A stretch of DNA of 47,957 nt from Chloroflexota bacterium (GCA_963170165.1 CAUJGQ010000032.1:1-47957), one strand, 5' to 3'. Counted from the first letter of the stretch, positions 16,387-24,751 are shown. The notes: generated from the letters alone by a model not told the origin. Numbers and translations: made by a program.

Positions 16387-16429
16387 TTGGCCCCCACGAC
16401 GGCACGGGGTTCCATGGAGACGGAAGAGT

Positions 16430-17395
16430 ATGCGGTACATCGGCTGGCTGGATGACGCCTCGCAGGATCTCCGCTGGTTCGGCGGCAAGGGCGCCAGCCT
16501 CGCCACACTGCACCGTGCCGGCTTTCGGGTCCCGTTGGGATTCTGCGTCCAGGCAGAGGCATACCGGCGCTTTATCGCCGTCAACCAGCTCACACCGGTT
16601 ATCGACCAGCTCTTGAGCATCCCTGATCTTCGCTTCCCAAAAGTCGCACGGCAGGCATGTGCACCGCTCACGGCCGCTATGCATGAGGCGGCTCTGCCGC
16701 TGGATGTGGTTGAAGCGCTCGTAGACGGCTACGCAACGCTAAGATCGCGCTGCGGCGAAGAGGTGGTGGTCGCCGCCCGCTCTTCCGCACTATCCGAGGA
16801 CGCGGCAGCGGCTTCTTCCGCGGGCCTGTACGAGACGTATCTCAACCTGCGAGACGTGGAAGCGGTCTTGGATGGAGTGCTGCGCTGCTACCGATCCTTA
16901 TGGACACCGCGCGCGGTGCAGTACCGGGCATTCAAGCGGCTGGACTCGACCCCGGAAGCGATGGCGGTCGTCGTGATGGCGATGATTGACGCGGATGTAT
17001 CGGGCGTTGCCTTCACTCTCAACCCGCTGACCGGCAATCACGACCAGATCACCGTCAACGCCAGCTGGGGTCTGGGCGAGTCGATCGTTTCGGGTAGGGT
17101 GACACCCGATCAGTTCCTGCTCGACAAGGCAGGCCTGAAGGTGGTGCAACAGGAGATCGCGCCGAAGGACGTGCGAACGGCTGCCAACCCCAGCGGCGCC
17201 TCCGGTACCGTGGAGCTCGCCGTCCCTGCGTATCGCGCCGCCCAACCCGCGCTGACACAGGCCGAACTGAGCGAACTTGGCGCCCTGTGCCTTGCCATCG
17301 AGACCGCCTATCAGCGGCCGGTGGATGTCGAGTGGGCGTTTCACCAGGGCAAGCTGTACGTCTTGCAGGCTCGCCCCGTCACCGGAATCGACTGA
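16430..17395 (+). CDS. Stand-alone PEP synthase/PPDK N-terminal ATP-grasp domain
   Basis: 321 residues that cover only the nucleotide-binding domain of PEP synthase. Seen are FGGKGASLATLHRAGFRVPL, RSSALSEDAAAASSAGLYET, then SGVAFTLNPLTG and ASWGLGESIVSGRVTPDQFL, and the domain end EWAFHQGKLYVLQARPV. The full enzyme has about 800 residues and adds a swivelling His domain and a PEP-binding barrel; both are missing and the reading frame ends cleanly. Such a domain could phosphorylate a separate carrier or act as a kinase on another substrate. GGAAGAG precedes the ATG. No partner gene is adjacent. Confidence 0.85.
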   Translation: MRYIGWLDDASQDLRWFGGKGASLATLHRAGFRVPLGFCVQAEAYRRFIAVNQLTPVIDQLLSIPDLRFPKVARQACAPLTAAMHEAALPLDVVEALVDGYATLRSRCGEEVVVAARSSALSEDAAAASSAGLYETYLNLRDVEAVLDGVLRCYRSLWTPRAVQYRAFKRLDSTPEAMAVVVMAMIDADVSGVAFTLNPLTGNHDQITVNASWGLGESIVSGRVTPDQFLLDKAGLKVVQQEIAPKDVRTAANPSGASGTVELAVPAYRAAQPALTQAELSELGALCLAIETAYQRPVDVEWAFHQGKLYVLQARPVTGID

Positions 17396-17533
17396 GGCAC
17401 CGAACGGTGCTCCCACAAGCGATCCTCGCAGTCAGCAATGGTAGCCGCTTCGGTTAGACTTTGCAGCGCGGTGGCGATGATGCCAGATGCTTTGTCCAGG
17501 GTACAAACGCTTTCCGAAACAGCGACAAATCCC

Positions 17534-17562
17534 TTGACACGTCTGCCGCGAGGGAGTAGTCT
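17534..17562 (+). promoter_or_regulatory. Promoter of the 17.6 kb structured RNA
   Basis: A consensus -35 TTGACA (17534-17539) and a weak -10 TAGTCT (17557-17562) are spaced by 17 bases. It points at a region with no supported protein gene and a clear terminator. Confidence 0.6.
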
Positions 17563-17567
17563 ACGCT

Positions 17568-17700
17568 CGTACTGAACAGCCATACCCGCGGCGATGATCC
17601 GGCCGCGCGTGCGATGTGGGAGAGGGGTGGTCCCACATCGTAACGTCCGCGAACCGGGGAGTACGCGACAAACCGACCGGTCTCCGGTCGGTTTTTGTTT
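17568..17700 (+). ncRNA. Candidate small structured RNA, unknown class
   Basis: About 130 bases between a promoter and an intrinsic terminator, with no supported reading frame. The predicted fold is a three-way junction. The closing stem is CGTACT (17568-17573) with AGTACG (17660-17665). Hairpin one is CGCGGC (17587-17592) with GCCGCG (17602-17607). Hairpin two is CGATGTGGGA (17612-17621) with TCCCACATCG (17631-17640) and a purine-rich loop GAGGGGTGG. The terminator follows within seven bases. No SRP, 6S, tmRNA, RNase P, T-box or ZTP core motif is present. The next gene downstream is on the other strand, so a riboswitch is unlikely and a trans-acting RNA more likely. The loop could bind C/T-rich ribosome-complementary or messenger sites; that is speculation. 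Confidence 0.6.
17672..17700 (+). terminator. Intrinsic terminator of the structured RNA
   Basis: ACCGACCGG (17672-17680) and CCGGTCGGT (17684-17692) form a 9-base stem with a 3-base loop, followed by TTTTTGTTT. This is the clearest terminator in the window. Confidence 0.88.
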
Positions 17701-17909
17701 GTCCCTCGCTTCGGCGGCAACAAGCCACCTGGCCGGATAGCGCGGCACCCGCTCGGGCCACAATCCAGGCGAAGACCGGTCTTCCGCTCGCTCGTACCGT
17801 GCCGGCCGGCGCATTCCGGCCAGCCGTACGCGGTAGCAGGCAGCGGGGCTGGGGGCGAGCTCACTTCGCCGCAGTGGCGCCGAGGGTTGCTGTGGAGGTG
17901 GGCGGCGCC
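17701..17909. other. Intergenic stretch with a 14-base palindrome
   Basis: No gene is supported here. A perfect palindrome GAAGACCGGTCTTC lies at 17771-17784 and shares the nonamer GACCGGTCT with the terminator loop at 17675. It could be an operator, but nothing near it is oriented to use it, since cofE ends at 17910. Confidence 0.4.
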
Positions 17910-18668
17910 CTACCTGAACAGATCGCGCTCCGGCGGCCGGACAATCGCACGGGCGCCCTGATCGCCATTGGTGAATGGGTAGCCGCGCACGATCGCCACT
18001 GGCACGGCATCGGTCTTACCCATCACCAGCTCGGCCGCCGCCGCCAGCTCATCCGCGGCACACAAGCTCGTGACGCGCAGTTCATAGCCGTAAGGGTCGA
18101 CCTGGCCCACATAGCTGCGCATCGGGTCCATCCCGGCAACACCGATGGCGATGTTTGTCTGCCCCTCGCGCCATGGCCGGCCAAAGGTATCAGACATCAC
18201 CACCGCCAGCCGCACACCGCCCGCTGCCGCAGACAGCGCAGACCGCAATTTCTCGCAGTCAGCATCCGGCTCTGGTGGCAGCAGCGAGACAGCTCCCTCA
18301 CCCTCGATGTTTGAGGCATCCACCCCGGCATTGGCGCAGACCAAGCCGTGGCGGGTCTCGACGATCAGCACTCCCCGCTCCATCCGCACAATGCGGCGCG
18401 CCTCACGCAGCACCACTTCGACCTGTCGCGCGTCCTTGGCGTACAGCTCCGCGAACGAGGATGCCAGCGCCGACGGGGTCACTTCAGCCAGCTTCACCAG
18501 GTGCCCGCCCGCCTTAGAAAACGCCTTCTGGGCCACGACCACCACGTCACCATCGGCCAGTTCTAGTCCACCGGCCTGCAGAGCCGCGGCCGTCAGCGCG
18601 GCGAGATCATCACCCGGCCGGATCTCCGGGATGCCGCGGACAGGGATAATACGGATCTCGCCGGACAT
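17910..18668 (-). CDS. cofE: Coenzyme F420-0:L-glutamate ligase
   Basis: A 252-residue CofE/FbiB N-terminal type ligase. Key stretches are IIPVRGIPEIRPGDDLAAL, GDVVVVAQKAFSKAGG, VCANAGVDASNIEGEGAVSL, and VVMSDTFGRPWREGQTNIAI. It adds gamma-linked glutamates to F420-0 using GTP and divalent metals. AGGAGAA precedes the ATG. It lies 111 bases after npdG on the same strand, so F420 tailoring and use are grouped. The nitroreductase-type C-terminal domain of actinobacterial FbiB is absent here, although a free nitroreductase gene lies about 4 kb away. Confidence 0.93.
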   Translation of the reverse strand: MSGEIRIIPVRGIPEIRPGDDLAALTAAALQAGGLELADGDVVVVAQKAFSKAGGHLVKLAEVTPSALASSFAELYAKDARQVEVVLREARRIVRMERGVLIVETRHGLVCANAGVDASNIEGEGAVSLLPPEPDADCEKLRSALSAAAGGVRLAVVMSDTFGRPWREGQTNIAIGVAGMDPMRSYVGQVDPYGYELRVTSLCAADELAAAAELVMGKTDAVPVAIVRGYPFTNGDQGARAIVRPPERDLFR

Positions 18669-18779
18669 CGCTTTTCTCCTATGCTAGCTGCTGGCTATGT
18701 ATTAGCTATGTCCACTGCTGGACTGGCGCTGCTGCGCGGCAATCACTGGCAGATGAGAGGACCGTGAACGGGTGGCATA

Positions 18780-19430
18780 TCAGCCGATGCCGGAGATGCG
18801 AATGCCCGTCTGCGTCTTGTAGCGCCGGTTGAGGCTGATGAGCAGCGCGGTCATGTCCTCGACGTAGCGCGAGTAGGCGAGCGGCCCGGCATCGATGGCG
18901 CGCACGCCTTTGATCGTCTCCGCCAGCGTCATCACTGAGCGGCGGGCGTCGCGATCGTCGGCACACACGAGCACATCGCAGCCGAGGTCGTGATCGGGCT
19001 CCAACAGCTCGTGCGCCGATAAGTTCTGGAACGCCCCAACGACCCTTGCCTCAGGCGCGAGCTGTTGCGTCAGTTCTGCCGCCGACCCTTCCGGCACCAG
19101 CTCGGCATGCGGGCCGCCTTTGCCGAACTGCAGCGGCACCACCAGGCTAACCACGATCTTGCCGGCCAGCTTTGGCGCAAGGGCAGACACGGTGGCACGC
19201 AACCCTGCGAACGGGACCGACAGCATCACCAACTCGGCCTGCTCGACAGCGACATCGTTCGTTGTGCCGGAGACGCGGGCGCTTGCCACCTTGTCGCGCA
19301 CGGCTTGCGCCGCCGTCTCGGCACGGTCGGCGGCGCGTGAGCCGATGATCACTTCGTTGCCGGCCAGCGCAAATCGGATCGCCAGCCCCAACCCCTCGTC
19401 GCCGGTCCCACCCAGGATCGCGATCTTCAC
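18780..19430 (-). CDS. npdG: NADPH:F420 oxidoreductase
   Basis: 216 residues with the NADP-binding turn ILGGTGDEGLGLAIRFALAG, the basic NADPH-phosphate site IGSRAADRAE, then VPFAGLRATVSALAPKLAG and the C-terminal IDAGPLAYSRYVEDMTALLI. This matches NpdG/Fno enzymes that pass hydride between NADPH and F420. The GTG at 19430 has GGGAGGG about five bases upstream. It leads a two-gene F420 unit with cofE. Confidence 0.92.
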   Translation of the reverse strand: MKIAILGGTGDEGLGLAIRFALAGNEVIIGSRAADRAETAAQAVRDKVASARVSGTTNDVAVEQAELVMLSVPFAGLRATVSALAPKLAGKIVVSLVVPLQFGKGGPHAELVPEGSAAELTQQLAPEARVVGAFQNLSAHELLEPDHDLGCDVLVCADDRDARRSVMTLAETIKGVRAIDAGPLAYSRYVEDMTALLISLNRRYKTQTGIRISGIG

Positions 19431-19476
19431 CAGTTCCCTCCCGCCGGCGCCCCTTGCTTCCGGTGCGCGCCCTTTC

Positions 19477-19498
19477 TAGAATGCAGCCACGCGGCTGC
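19477..19498 (+). promoter_or_regulatory. Probable -10 and 5' hairpin for the ABC transporter operon
   Basis: TAGAAT (19477-19482) is followed at once by a 6-base stem GCAGCC/GGCTGC (19483-19498, 4-base loop). The transporter ATG is 171 bases beyond. The 238-base divergent space shows no TPP or FMN riboswitch core. Confidence 0.35.
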
Positions 19499-19668
19499 GA
19501 GAGTATAGGGCCGCTGCCTGCTCCCGTGCGCACTGCACGGGGCCACAGCACGCAGTTGGGAGCATACCAGGGACCGGCCCGGGGTGTTCTGTCCGCTACC
19601 GATACCAGCGGGCACACCGCCAGCCGGACGTCCGGGCGCGCCGGCGGTTCCCTGGAGTACAGCCGCAC

Positions 19669-20463
19669 ATGCTGTCTACGACTATCGCTGCCCCGGCAGC
19701 CGCGCAGATCGCGCTGCGCGACGTCAGCCATGCTTTTCGCACCGCCCGAGAGACGCGCACTGCCCTCGACGGTGTCTCGCTCGAGATCCGCTCCGGCGAG
19801 TTCCTGTCGATCATCGGCCCATCCGGCTGCGGCAAGTCGACGCTGCTGCGCCTGGTCGCAGGGCTGCTGCCGCTGCAGTCCGGGTCGCTGCAGGTGAACG
19901 GCGCTGTGCCGCGCCGGGCGCAGCAGGCAGGCGCCTTCGGTATCACGTTTCAGGATGCGGCGCTGTTGCCCTGGCGGACCGTGCTGGCAAACGTTCGCCT
20001 GCCGCTCGAGGTCCAGCGCCGGCGAGGCACGCCGGTCGATCCGCGGGCTCTGCTTTCTCTCGTTGGCCTGTCAGGCTTCGATCGCTACTATCCGCACCAG
20101 CTATCCGGCGGTATGCAGCAGCGCGCCGCTCTGGCTCGGGCGTTGGTCACCGATCCCCCGATCCTGCTGATGGACGAGCCGTTCGCGGCGCTCGATGAGA
20201 TCACCCGTACGGAGCTGCGTCACGAACTGCTGCGCATCACCGCCCAAACCCGAAAGACCGTGCTGTTTGTCACCCATAGCCTGGCTGAGGCGGTACTGCT
20301 CTCGGACCGGGTGGCCGTCATGTCCGGCGCGCCCGGACGCATCCGCACGGTCATCGACATCGATCTGCCGCGGCCACGGACCGCGGATAACGAGGACGCG
20401 CCCCAGTTTCTCGGCTACGTACGCCGGCTGAGGTCGCTGCTGCGGGAGGACAGCGATGCGTGA
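19669..20463 (+). CDS. ABC transporter ATP-binding protein (SsuB/TauB/ThiZ type)
   Basis: 264 residues with Walker A IIGPSGCGKSTLLRLVAG (near 52-60), Q-loop FQDAALLPWRTV, signature LSGGMQQRAALARAL, Walker B ILLMDEPFAALDEITR and the switch His in THSLAEAV. It powers uptake of a small organic molecule with the permease and lipoprotein that follow. The permease start overlaps its end by eight bases. The ribosome site (CTGGAG, 11 bases away) is weak. Confidence 0.93.
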   Translation: MLSTTIAAPAAAQIALRDVSHAFRTARETRTALDGVSLEIRSGEFLSIIGPSGCGKSTLLRLVAGLLPLQSGSLQVNGAVPRRAQQAGAFGITFQDAALLPWRTVLANVRLPLEVQRRRGTPVDPRALLSLVGLSGFDRYYPHQLSGGMQQRAALARALVTDPPILLMDEPFAALDEITRTELRHELLRITAQTRKTVLFVTHSLAEAVLLSDRVAVMSGAPGRIRTVIDIDLPRPRTADNEDAPQFLGYVRRLRSLLREDSDA

Positions 20464-21319
20464 CACCGCTCGGCGCCTCTCTACCACGCCACAAGCGCCG
20501 CACCGCCAGGGGCAGACCGCGTCGTCCCGTAACGTCGCCTTGCTCGCGAGGGGAGTAAGCTCAGCAGCGCCACCGCTCACCGTGCTCATCCTGACGATCC
20601 TCGCCTGGGACCTGTATGTGCGTCTGCGTGACATCAAGCCCTACATCATGCCGTCTCCGCTGGCGGTGTGGCAGCGGTGGACAGGTGACCTGGGATTCTT
20701 CTACGGCGAGGGCCTGGTCACCATGCGCGAAGCGGCAGGTGGCCTCGTGCTGGGTGGTGGCATTGCCGTGGCGCTGGCGGCAGTAGTGGCGCACTCACGC
20801 CCGCTGGAACGCGGAGTCCTGCCGGTGGCTATCGCCGTCAAGGTGACGCCGGTGGTGGCGGTGGCGCCGCTGTTCACCATCTGGTTCGGGTTTGGCATGT
20901 TGCCCAAGGTGCTGATCGCGGCACTGGTCACGTTCTTCCCGTTGTTGATCAATGCCATCGTTGGCTTCCGCGCCGTCAATCCTCAGGCGCTTGAGTTGAT
21001 GCACGCGCTGAACGCGTCCGGCTGGGCGGTGTTCTGGAAGCTACGCGTGCCAAGTGCGTTGCCGTACCTGCTGTCCGGGCTGAAGGTATCAGCCACGCTG
21101 GCGCTGATCGGCGCGATGGTCGCCGAATGGAGCGGCGCCGGTCGCGGCTTAGGACGGGTCGTGTTGCTGGCGCACAGCAACCTAGACATGCCCACGCTGT
21201 TCGCCGGCATCCTCACTCTGGCGACACTCGGTATCACGCTGACCGCGGTGCTGTCTCTGATTGAGCGCCGCCTGCTGTTTTGGCACGAGTCGTTTCGCGC
21301 CGGCGCGCGTCCCCGTTAG
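20456..21319 (+). CDS. ABC transporter permease (SsuC/ThiX/RibX type)
   Basis: 287 residues with a variable N-terminus, about six membrane helices and the EAA loop segment NALNASGWAVFWKLRVPSAL that contacts the ATPase. The conserved PLFTIWFGFGMLPKVLIAAL stretch is typical of sulfonate, nitrate, pyrimidine-precursor and riboflavin importers. It overlaps the ATPase gene and precedes the binding protein by 18 bases. Confidence 0.92.
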   Translation: MRDTARRLSTTPQAPHRQGQTASSRNVALLARGVSSAAPPLTVLILTILAWDLYVRLRDIKPYIMPSPLAVWQRWTGDLGFFYGEGLVTMREAAGGLVLGGGIAVALAAVVAHSRPLERGVLPVAIAVKVTPVVAVAPLFTIWFGFGMLPKVLIAALVTFFPLLINAIVGFRAVNPQALELMHALNASGWAVFWKLRVPSALPYLLSGLKVSATLALIGAMVAEWSGAGRGLGRVVLLAHSNLDMPTLFAGILTLATLGITLTAVLSLIERRLLFWHESFRAGARPR

Positions 21320-21337
21320 CCGCTAGGGAGGTTCACC

Positions 21338-22423
21338 GTGAAGTCCGTCGTTCGGCTGATACTCGGGGTGATGGTTGTCGTGGCCCTGGGCGCGTGCGGG
21401 GGAAACGATCAGCAGGCCGCCACGCCGGCACCTGCCCAGCCGGCCGGGTCCCCGGCCGCCGCAGCGGCGACCGCAACGCCCAAGCCGTTGGTCAAGGTGA
21501 CGTTCCAGGCCGGCTTCAAGGCGCAGGCGAACCTACCGTTTGTCGCCGCCTATGTCGCCAAAGACAAGGGCTACTTCCAGGAGGCGGGGCTGGAGGTCGA
21601 GATTCAGCATTCCTCTGGACAAGACGCCCATCTTGCCCTGCTGGCGTCCGGCCGCATTCAGTTCTCGACGACGGTGGCCAGCACCATCCTCAAGCAACAG
21701 GCGACCAGCGGCGTACCGGTTCAGGCCGTCGCGCTGTTCGGCCAGCGGGGCGATACGGTGCTCGCGGTGGCGGAGAACTCCACCATACGCAGCCCCAAGG
21801 ACTTCGAGGGCAAGACGGTCGGCTACAAGGTGTTTCCCGCGCCGGAGTACCTGGGGATGCTCAAGGCGTCAGGGGTCGACCGCTCGCGGCTGACCGAGGT
21901 GGCCGTCGGCTTTGACCCGCGCGTGCTGATGGAGAAGAAGGTCGATGTGCTGCCGGTATTTCGCTCGAATGAGCCGGACACGCTGCAGAACCTGGGCTTC
22001 CCGGTGCGGTTGTTCGACCCGGCGGACTACGGCGTCCCCACCCTGGGGGTAACATATGTCGTCAATAGCGAGTGGGCGGAGAAGAACGCCGAGATGGTGA
22101 CCGCGTTCCTGCGGGCCACCATGCGGGCCGTGGCCTGGGCACAGGAGAACCGTGACGCGGCGATCGACATTGTCATGCGCTACGCGCCACAGGAGCAGCG
22201 GGCCCACCAGCGGTACATGCTCGATATCGAGCTCGATGCCGCGCAGAGCGACCTGACGCGACGGTTTGGCATAGGCTGGACCGAAGAACGGCAGTGGCAG
22301 GCGCTCCATGACGCACTGGTCGAGTACAAGGGCATCCAGAAGCCGATCGACGTCAAGAAGGCGTTCACAACTGAGTATCTGGCGCCGGTTTACCAGGACG
22401 GCAAGCTAAAGCCGGCTCCGTGA
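21338..22423 (+). CDS. ABC transporter substrate-binding lipoprotein, NMT1/THI5-like
   Basis: 361 residues. A lipoprotein signal ends ALGAC (Cys20) and an Ala/Pro/Thr linker leads to the NMT1-like binding domain (FVAAYVAKDKGYFQEAGLEV, then DFEGKTVGYKVF and GVPTLGVTYVVNSEWAEKN). GGGAGG precedes the GTG at 21338. The fold fits ThiY (pyrimidine precursor) and the RibY riboflavin-binding proteins known from Chloroflexota. The nitroreductase gene seven bases downstream suggests a flavin or heterocycle link, but the ligand cannot be read from sequence. Confidence 0.9.
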   Translation: MKSVVRLILGVMVVVALGACGGNDQQAATPAPAQPAGSPAAAAATATPKPLVKVTFQAGFKAQANLPFVAAYVAKDKGYFQEAGLEVEIQHSSGQDAHLALLASGRIQFSTTVASTILKQQATSGVPVQAVALFGQRGDTVLAVAENSTIRSPKDFEGKTVGYKVFPAPEYLGMLKASGVDRSRLTEVAVGFDPRVLMEKKVDVLPVFRSNEPDTLQNLGFPVRLFDPADYGVPTLGVTYVVNSEWAEKNAEMVTAFLRATMRAVAWAQENRDAAIDIVMRYAPQEQRAHQRYMLDIELDAAQSDLTRRFGIGWTEERQWQALHDALVEYKGIQKPIDVKKAFTTEYLAPVYQDGKLKPAP

Positions 22424-22430
22424 GGGACCG

Positions 22431-23024
22431 ATGGAGTTTCAGGATGTGGTGCGCCGGCGAAGGATGGTACGCACCTTCGAGCGGCGGGAGATGCCGGCTG
22501 AGATGGTCGCGCGGCTGCTGGCGAACGCCCAGCGCGTGCCATCGGCCGGGTTCAGCCAGGGCTTCGAGTTCCTGGTGCTGGAAGGCTACGCACAGACCGA
22601 GCGCTTCTGGCAGGCCACCTTTGCCGGTGGCCGGGAGGGGTTTCCCTGGCCCGGGCTGTTCGATGCGCCGCTGATCATCGTGCCCTGCGCGCACAAGCAG
22701 GCATACTTGGACCGCTACGCCGCGCCGGATAAGGGCTGGACCGATCGCGACGAGGGTCGCTGGCCGGTGCCGTTCTGGCTGGTGGATACGTCCTTCGCAA
22801 CCCTGATGATCTTGCAGACGGCGGTAGACCTCGGGCTGGGGGCACTGTTCTTTGGCATTGTGCAGGAGGCTGCCCTGCGCCGAGCGTTCGGCGTGCCCGA
22901 TGACTTCCAGCCGATTGGGGCGATTGCCGCCGGCTATCCACTGCCAGACCGGCCCTCGGGCTCGCTGGCCCGGGGGCGGCGGCCGGCAGCACAGGTGATC
23001 CACCGCAGCCGGTGGGGTGGCTAA
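22431..23024 (+). CDS. Nitroreductase-family flavoprotein
   Basis: 197 residues of the FMN-dependent nitroreductase fold: VRRRRMVRTFERREMPAEMV at the start, the ANAQRVPSAGFSQGFEFLVL region, and a C-terminal LMILQTAVDLGLGALFFGIV plus GAIAAGYP. It follows the binding protein by seven bases and is probably in the same transcript. Its stop overlaps the convergent plsY stop (CTAA at 23021-23024). With npdG and cofE nearby it could use F420 or FMN; FMN is usual. Confidence 0.88.
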   Translation: MEFQDVVRRRRMVRTFERREMPAEMVARLLANAQRVPSAGFSQGFEFLVLEGYAQTERFWQATFAGGREGFPWPGLFDAPLIIVPCAHKQAYLDRYAAPDKGWTDRDEGRWPVPFWLVDTSFATLMILQTAVDLGLGALFFGIVQEAALRRAFGVPDDFQPIGAIAAGYPLPDRPSGSLARGRRPAAQVIHRSRWGG

Positions 23025-23623
23025 TGTCGTGAGCCGGCGCGCTCGGTGGCAGCGATGTAATGGTCATCGGTCTCGCGCTTATGCCGGGACAGCACGATCA
23101 GTGACCCGAGCACGGCGTAGGTCACGTAGCTCCAGCTCTCGTCGAACAGCAGCACCATGGCGGCGGTGACAAACGGCAGCGTGAAGATCACCACCCGTGC
23201 AGCACGGAAGTTGTCGTGGCTGAGCCGGTACACCAGCAGCCAGATCAGCAGCGCAAGCACCACCACCGGCCACAACAAGATCGCCGCAACGACCGCGGTC
23301 ACGGTGGTGCCGCGCCCACCACGGAAACCCATGAACACGGACCAGTTAACGCCGATCAGCACCGCCAGCCCGGCCGTGGCATAACCCTCTGGGTTGGCGG
23401 CCAGCCAGCGCGCCACCCCCAGCGCCGCGATGCCTTTGCTACCTTCGCCCAAGAACGCCAGCATCCCGGCTGGAAGTCCGGCCTGGCGGGCGGTGTTCAT
23501 CACTCCCACATTGCCGGTGCCAAGCGAACGGATATCCCGCCCGGAAACGATGCGCACGATCAGGTACGCCAGCGGAATCCCGCCGATCAGGTAGGACAGC
23601 ACGGCAACCAGCAGGTAGTTCAC
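23021..23623 (-). CDS. plsY: Acyl-phosphate:glycerol-3-phosphate acyltransferase PlsY
   Basis: 200 residues from the GTG at 23623, the normal PlsY size. Motifs are SYLIGGIPLAYLI, the phosphate-site RSLGTGNVGVMNTARQAG and GFRGGRGTTVT, across about five membrane helices. PlsY makes lysophosphatidate in the membrane, the first step of phospholipid synthesis. GAGGGC lies just before the GTG; an upstream ATG would add 27 basic residues and would start before the promoter found at 23646-23673, so it is rejected. Confidence 0.93.
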   Translation of the reverse strand: MNYLLVAVLSYLIGGIPLAYLIVRIVSGRDIRSLGTGNVGVMNTARQAGLPAGMLAFLGEGSKGIAALGVARWLAANPEGYATAGLAVLIGVNWSVFMGFRGGRGTTVTAVVAAILLWPVVVLALLIWLLVYRLSHDNFRAARVVIFTLPFVTAAMVLLFDESWSYVTYAVLGSLIVLSRHKRETDDHYIAATERAGSRH

Positions 23624-23645
23624 GTTGCCCTCGCTCCGTGACCTG

Positions 23646-23673
23646 ATCATATCGGTCGCGCGGGCGGCGTCAA
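23646..23673 (-). promoter_or_regulatory. Promoter for plsY
   Basis: On the minus strand TTGACG (23668-23673) and TATGAT (23646-23651) are 16 bases apart. The predicted start near 23639 leaves a leader of about 16 bases, which decides for the GTG at 23623. Confidence 0.6.
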
Positions 23674-23782
23674 TTGGGCGGCGGTGCCGGTGGCGGCGCT
23701 TCACCCCCCTGGCATACGATGGGGTCGCGCCCGAACGATTGTGCTAAACCGCGCTCGGGCAAGCTCCATGAAGGGCCCCCGT

Positions 23783-24751
23783 ATGCGCGTCTCGTATGAC
23801 TCCGGTATCTACCTGCCTGACATCGATGTGTGGCTGGATCCCACCGCCCGCCGCGAGCGAGCGATCGTCACCCACGCGCACAGCGACCACGTACGAATCC
23901 ACGGCTGCACCGTGGCGACCCCGGGCACCGCCCGGCTGATCGCGCATCGCTACCGGCGCAGCGGCCGGTTCGAGGAGCTGGAGTGCGGCGAACGGCGGGA
24001 GTACTCATCGTTCGCGGTAACGCTGTTGCCCGCTGGGCACGTGCGCGGCTCGGCGCAGGTACTGGTCGAGCACGGCGGCGAACGGTTGCTGTACTCGGGT
24101 GATTTCAAGCTTGCTCCTTCCTTCACTGCCGAGCCGGCAGAGGTGCCGGAGGCAGAAGTGCTCATCACCGAGGCCACGTTCGGCAACCCACGGTACCGCT
24201 TCCCACCCGCCGAGTTCGTGATGGAGGAGATCGCTGATTTCTGCCGGTCGGCGGTGGAGGCAGGCGCCACCCCGGTGCTATTTGCGTACTCCTTGGGTAA
24301 GGGGCAGGAATTACTGGCACGGCTGGCCGGCCGTGGCTTTGAGGTGGCGCTCCACGACACGACGCACGGCGTGTGCGCCGTGTACGAGTCGTTGGGCGCT
24401 CGGTTTCCGCCATATCGGAGGCTGGCGGGAGGTGACGGCGCCGGCCAGGTCGTAATCGTCCCCGCACAAGCGCGACGCGGCCCGGCGCTGGCCGGAATCC
24501 GGCGCATGCGAACGGCCTACGTCTCCGGTTGGGCGGTCGACCGCTCGGCCCGGTACCGGCTGGGGGTCGATGCGGCCTTCTGCCTGTCCGATCACGCTGA
24601 TTATGACGAGTTGCTGGAGTACGTCCGTCGCGTCAACCCACGGCGCGTACACACCATCTATGGCTTTGCCGGCGAACTAGCGGCGGACCTGCGCGCGCAC
24701 GGCTACGATGCGACTCCGCTGCGAGACCCGATGCAGCAGCGGCTGTTCTAG
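23783..24751 (+). CDS. MBL-fold exonuclease-like protein (ligase-associated/CPSF type)
   Basis: About 322 residues. Metal site THAHSDHVRIH (residues 30-40), AGHVRGSAQVLVEHGG and LLYSGDFKLA, then FAYSLGKGQELL and a C-terminal CLSDHADYDELLEYVRRVNP. This layout is the beta-CASP-like exonuclease group that includes ligase-associated DNA exonucleases and archaeal CPSF-like proteins. No DNA ligase gene is adjacent here. The ATG at 23783 is chosen; ATG 23768 would add five residues. A TACGAT -10 candidate lies at 23715-23720. Confidence 0.85.
   Translation: MRVSYDSGIYLPDIDVWLDPTARRERAIVTHAHSDHVRIHGCTVATPGTARLIAHRYRRSGRFEELECGERREYSSFAVTLLPAGHVRGSAQVLVEHGGERLLYSGDFKLAPSFTAEPAEVPEAEVLITEATFGNPRYRFPPAEFVMEEIADFCRSAVEAGATPVLFAYSLGKGQELLARLAGRGFEVALHDTTHGVCAVYESLGARFPPYRRLAGGDGAGQVVIVPAQARRGPALAGIRRMRTAYVSGWAVDRSARYRLGVDAAFCLSDHADYDELLEYVRRVNPRRVHTIYGFAGELAADLRAHGYDATPLRDPMQQRLF

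Noticed and set aside
17612-17665. T-box or ZTP riboswitch-like strings (GGGTGGTCCC, CCGGGGAG)
   Set aside because: The T-box core UGGNACC and the ZTP CGCCUGGG element are missing, and no gene follows in the same sense.
19431-19668. TPP or FMN riboswitch before the ABC transporter
   Set aside because: Neither CUGAGA/GAUAAUGCCAGCG-type nor RFN core elements are present.
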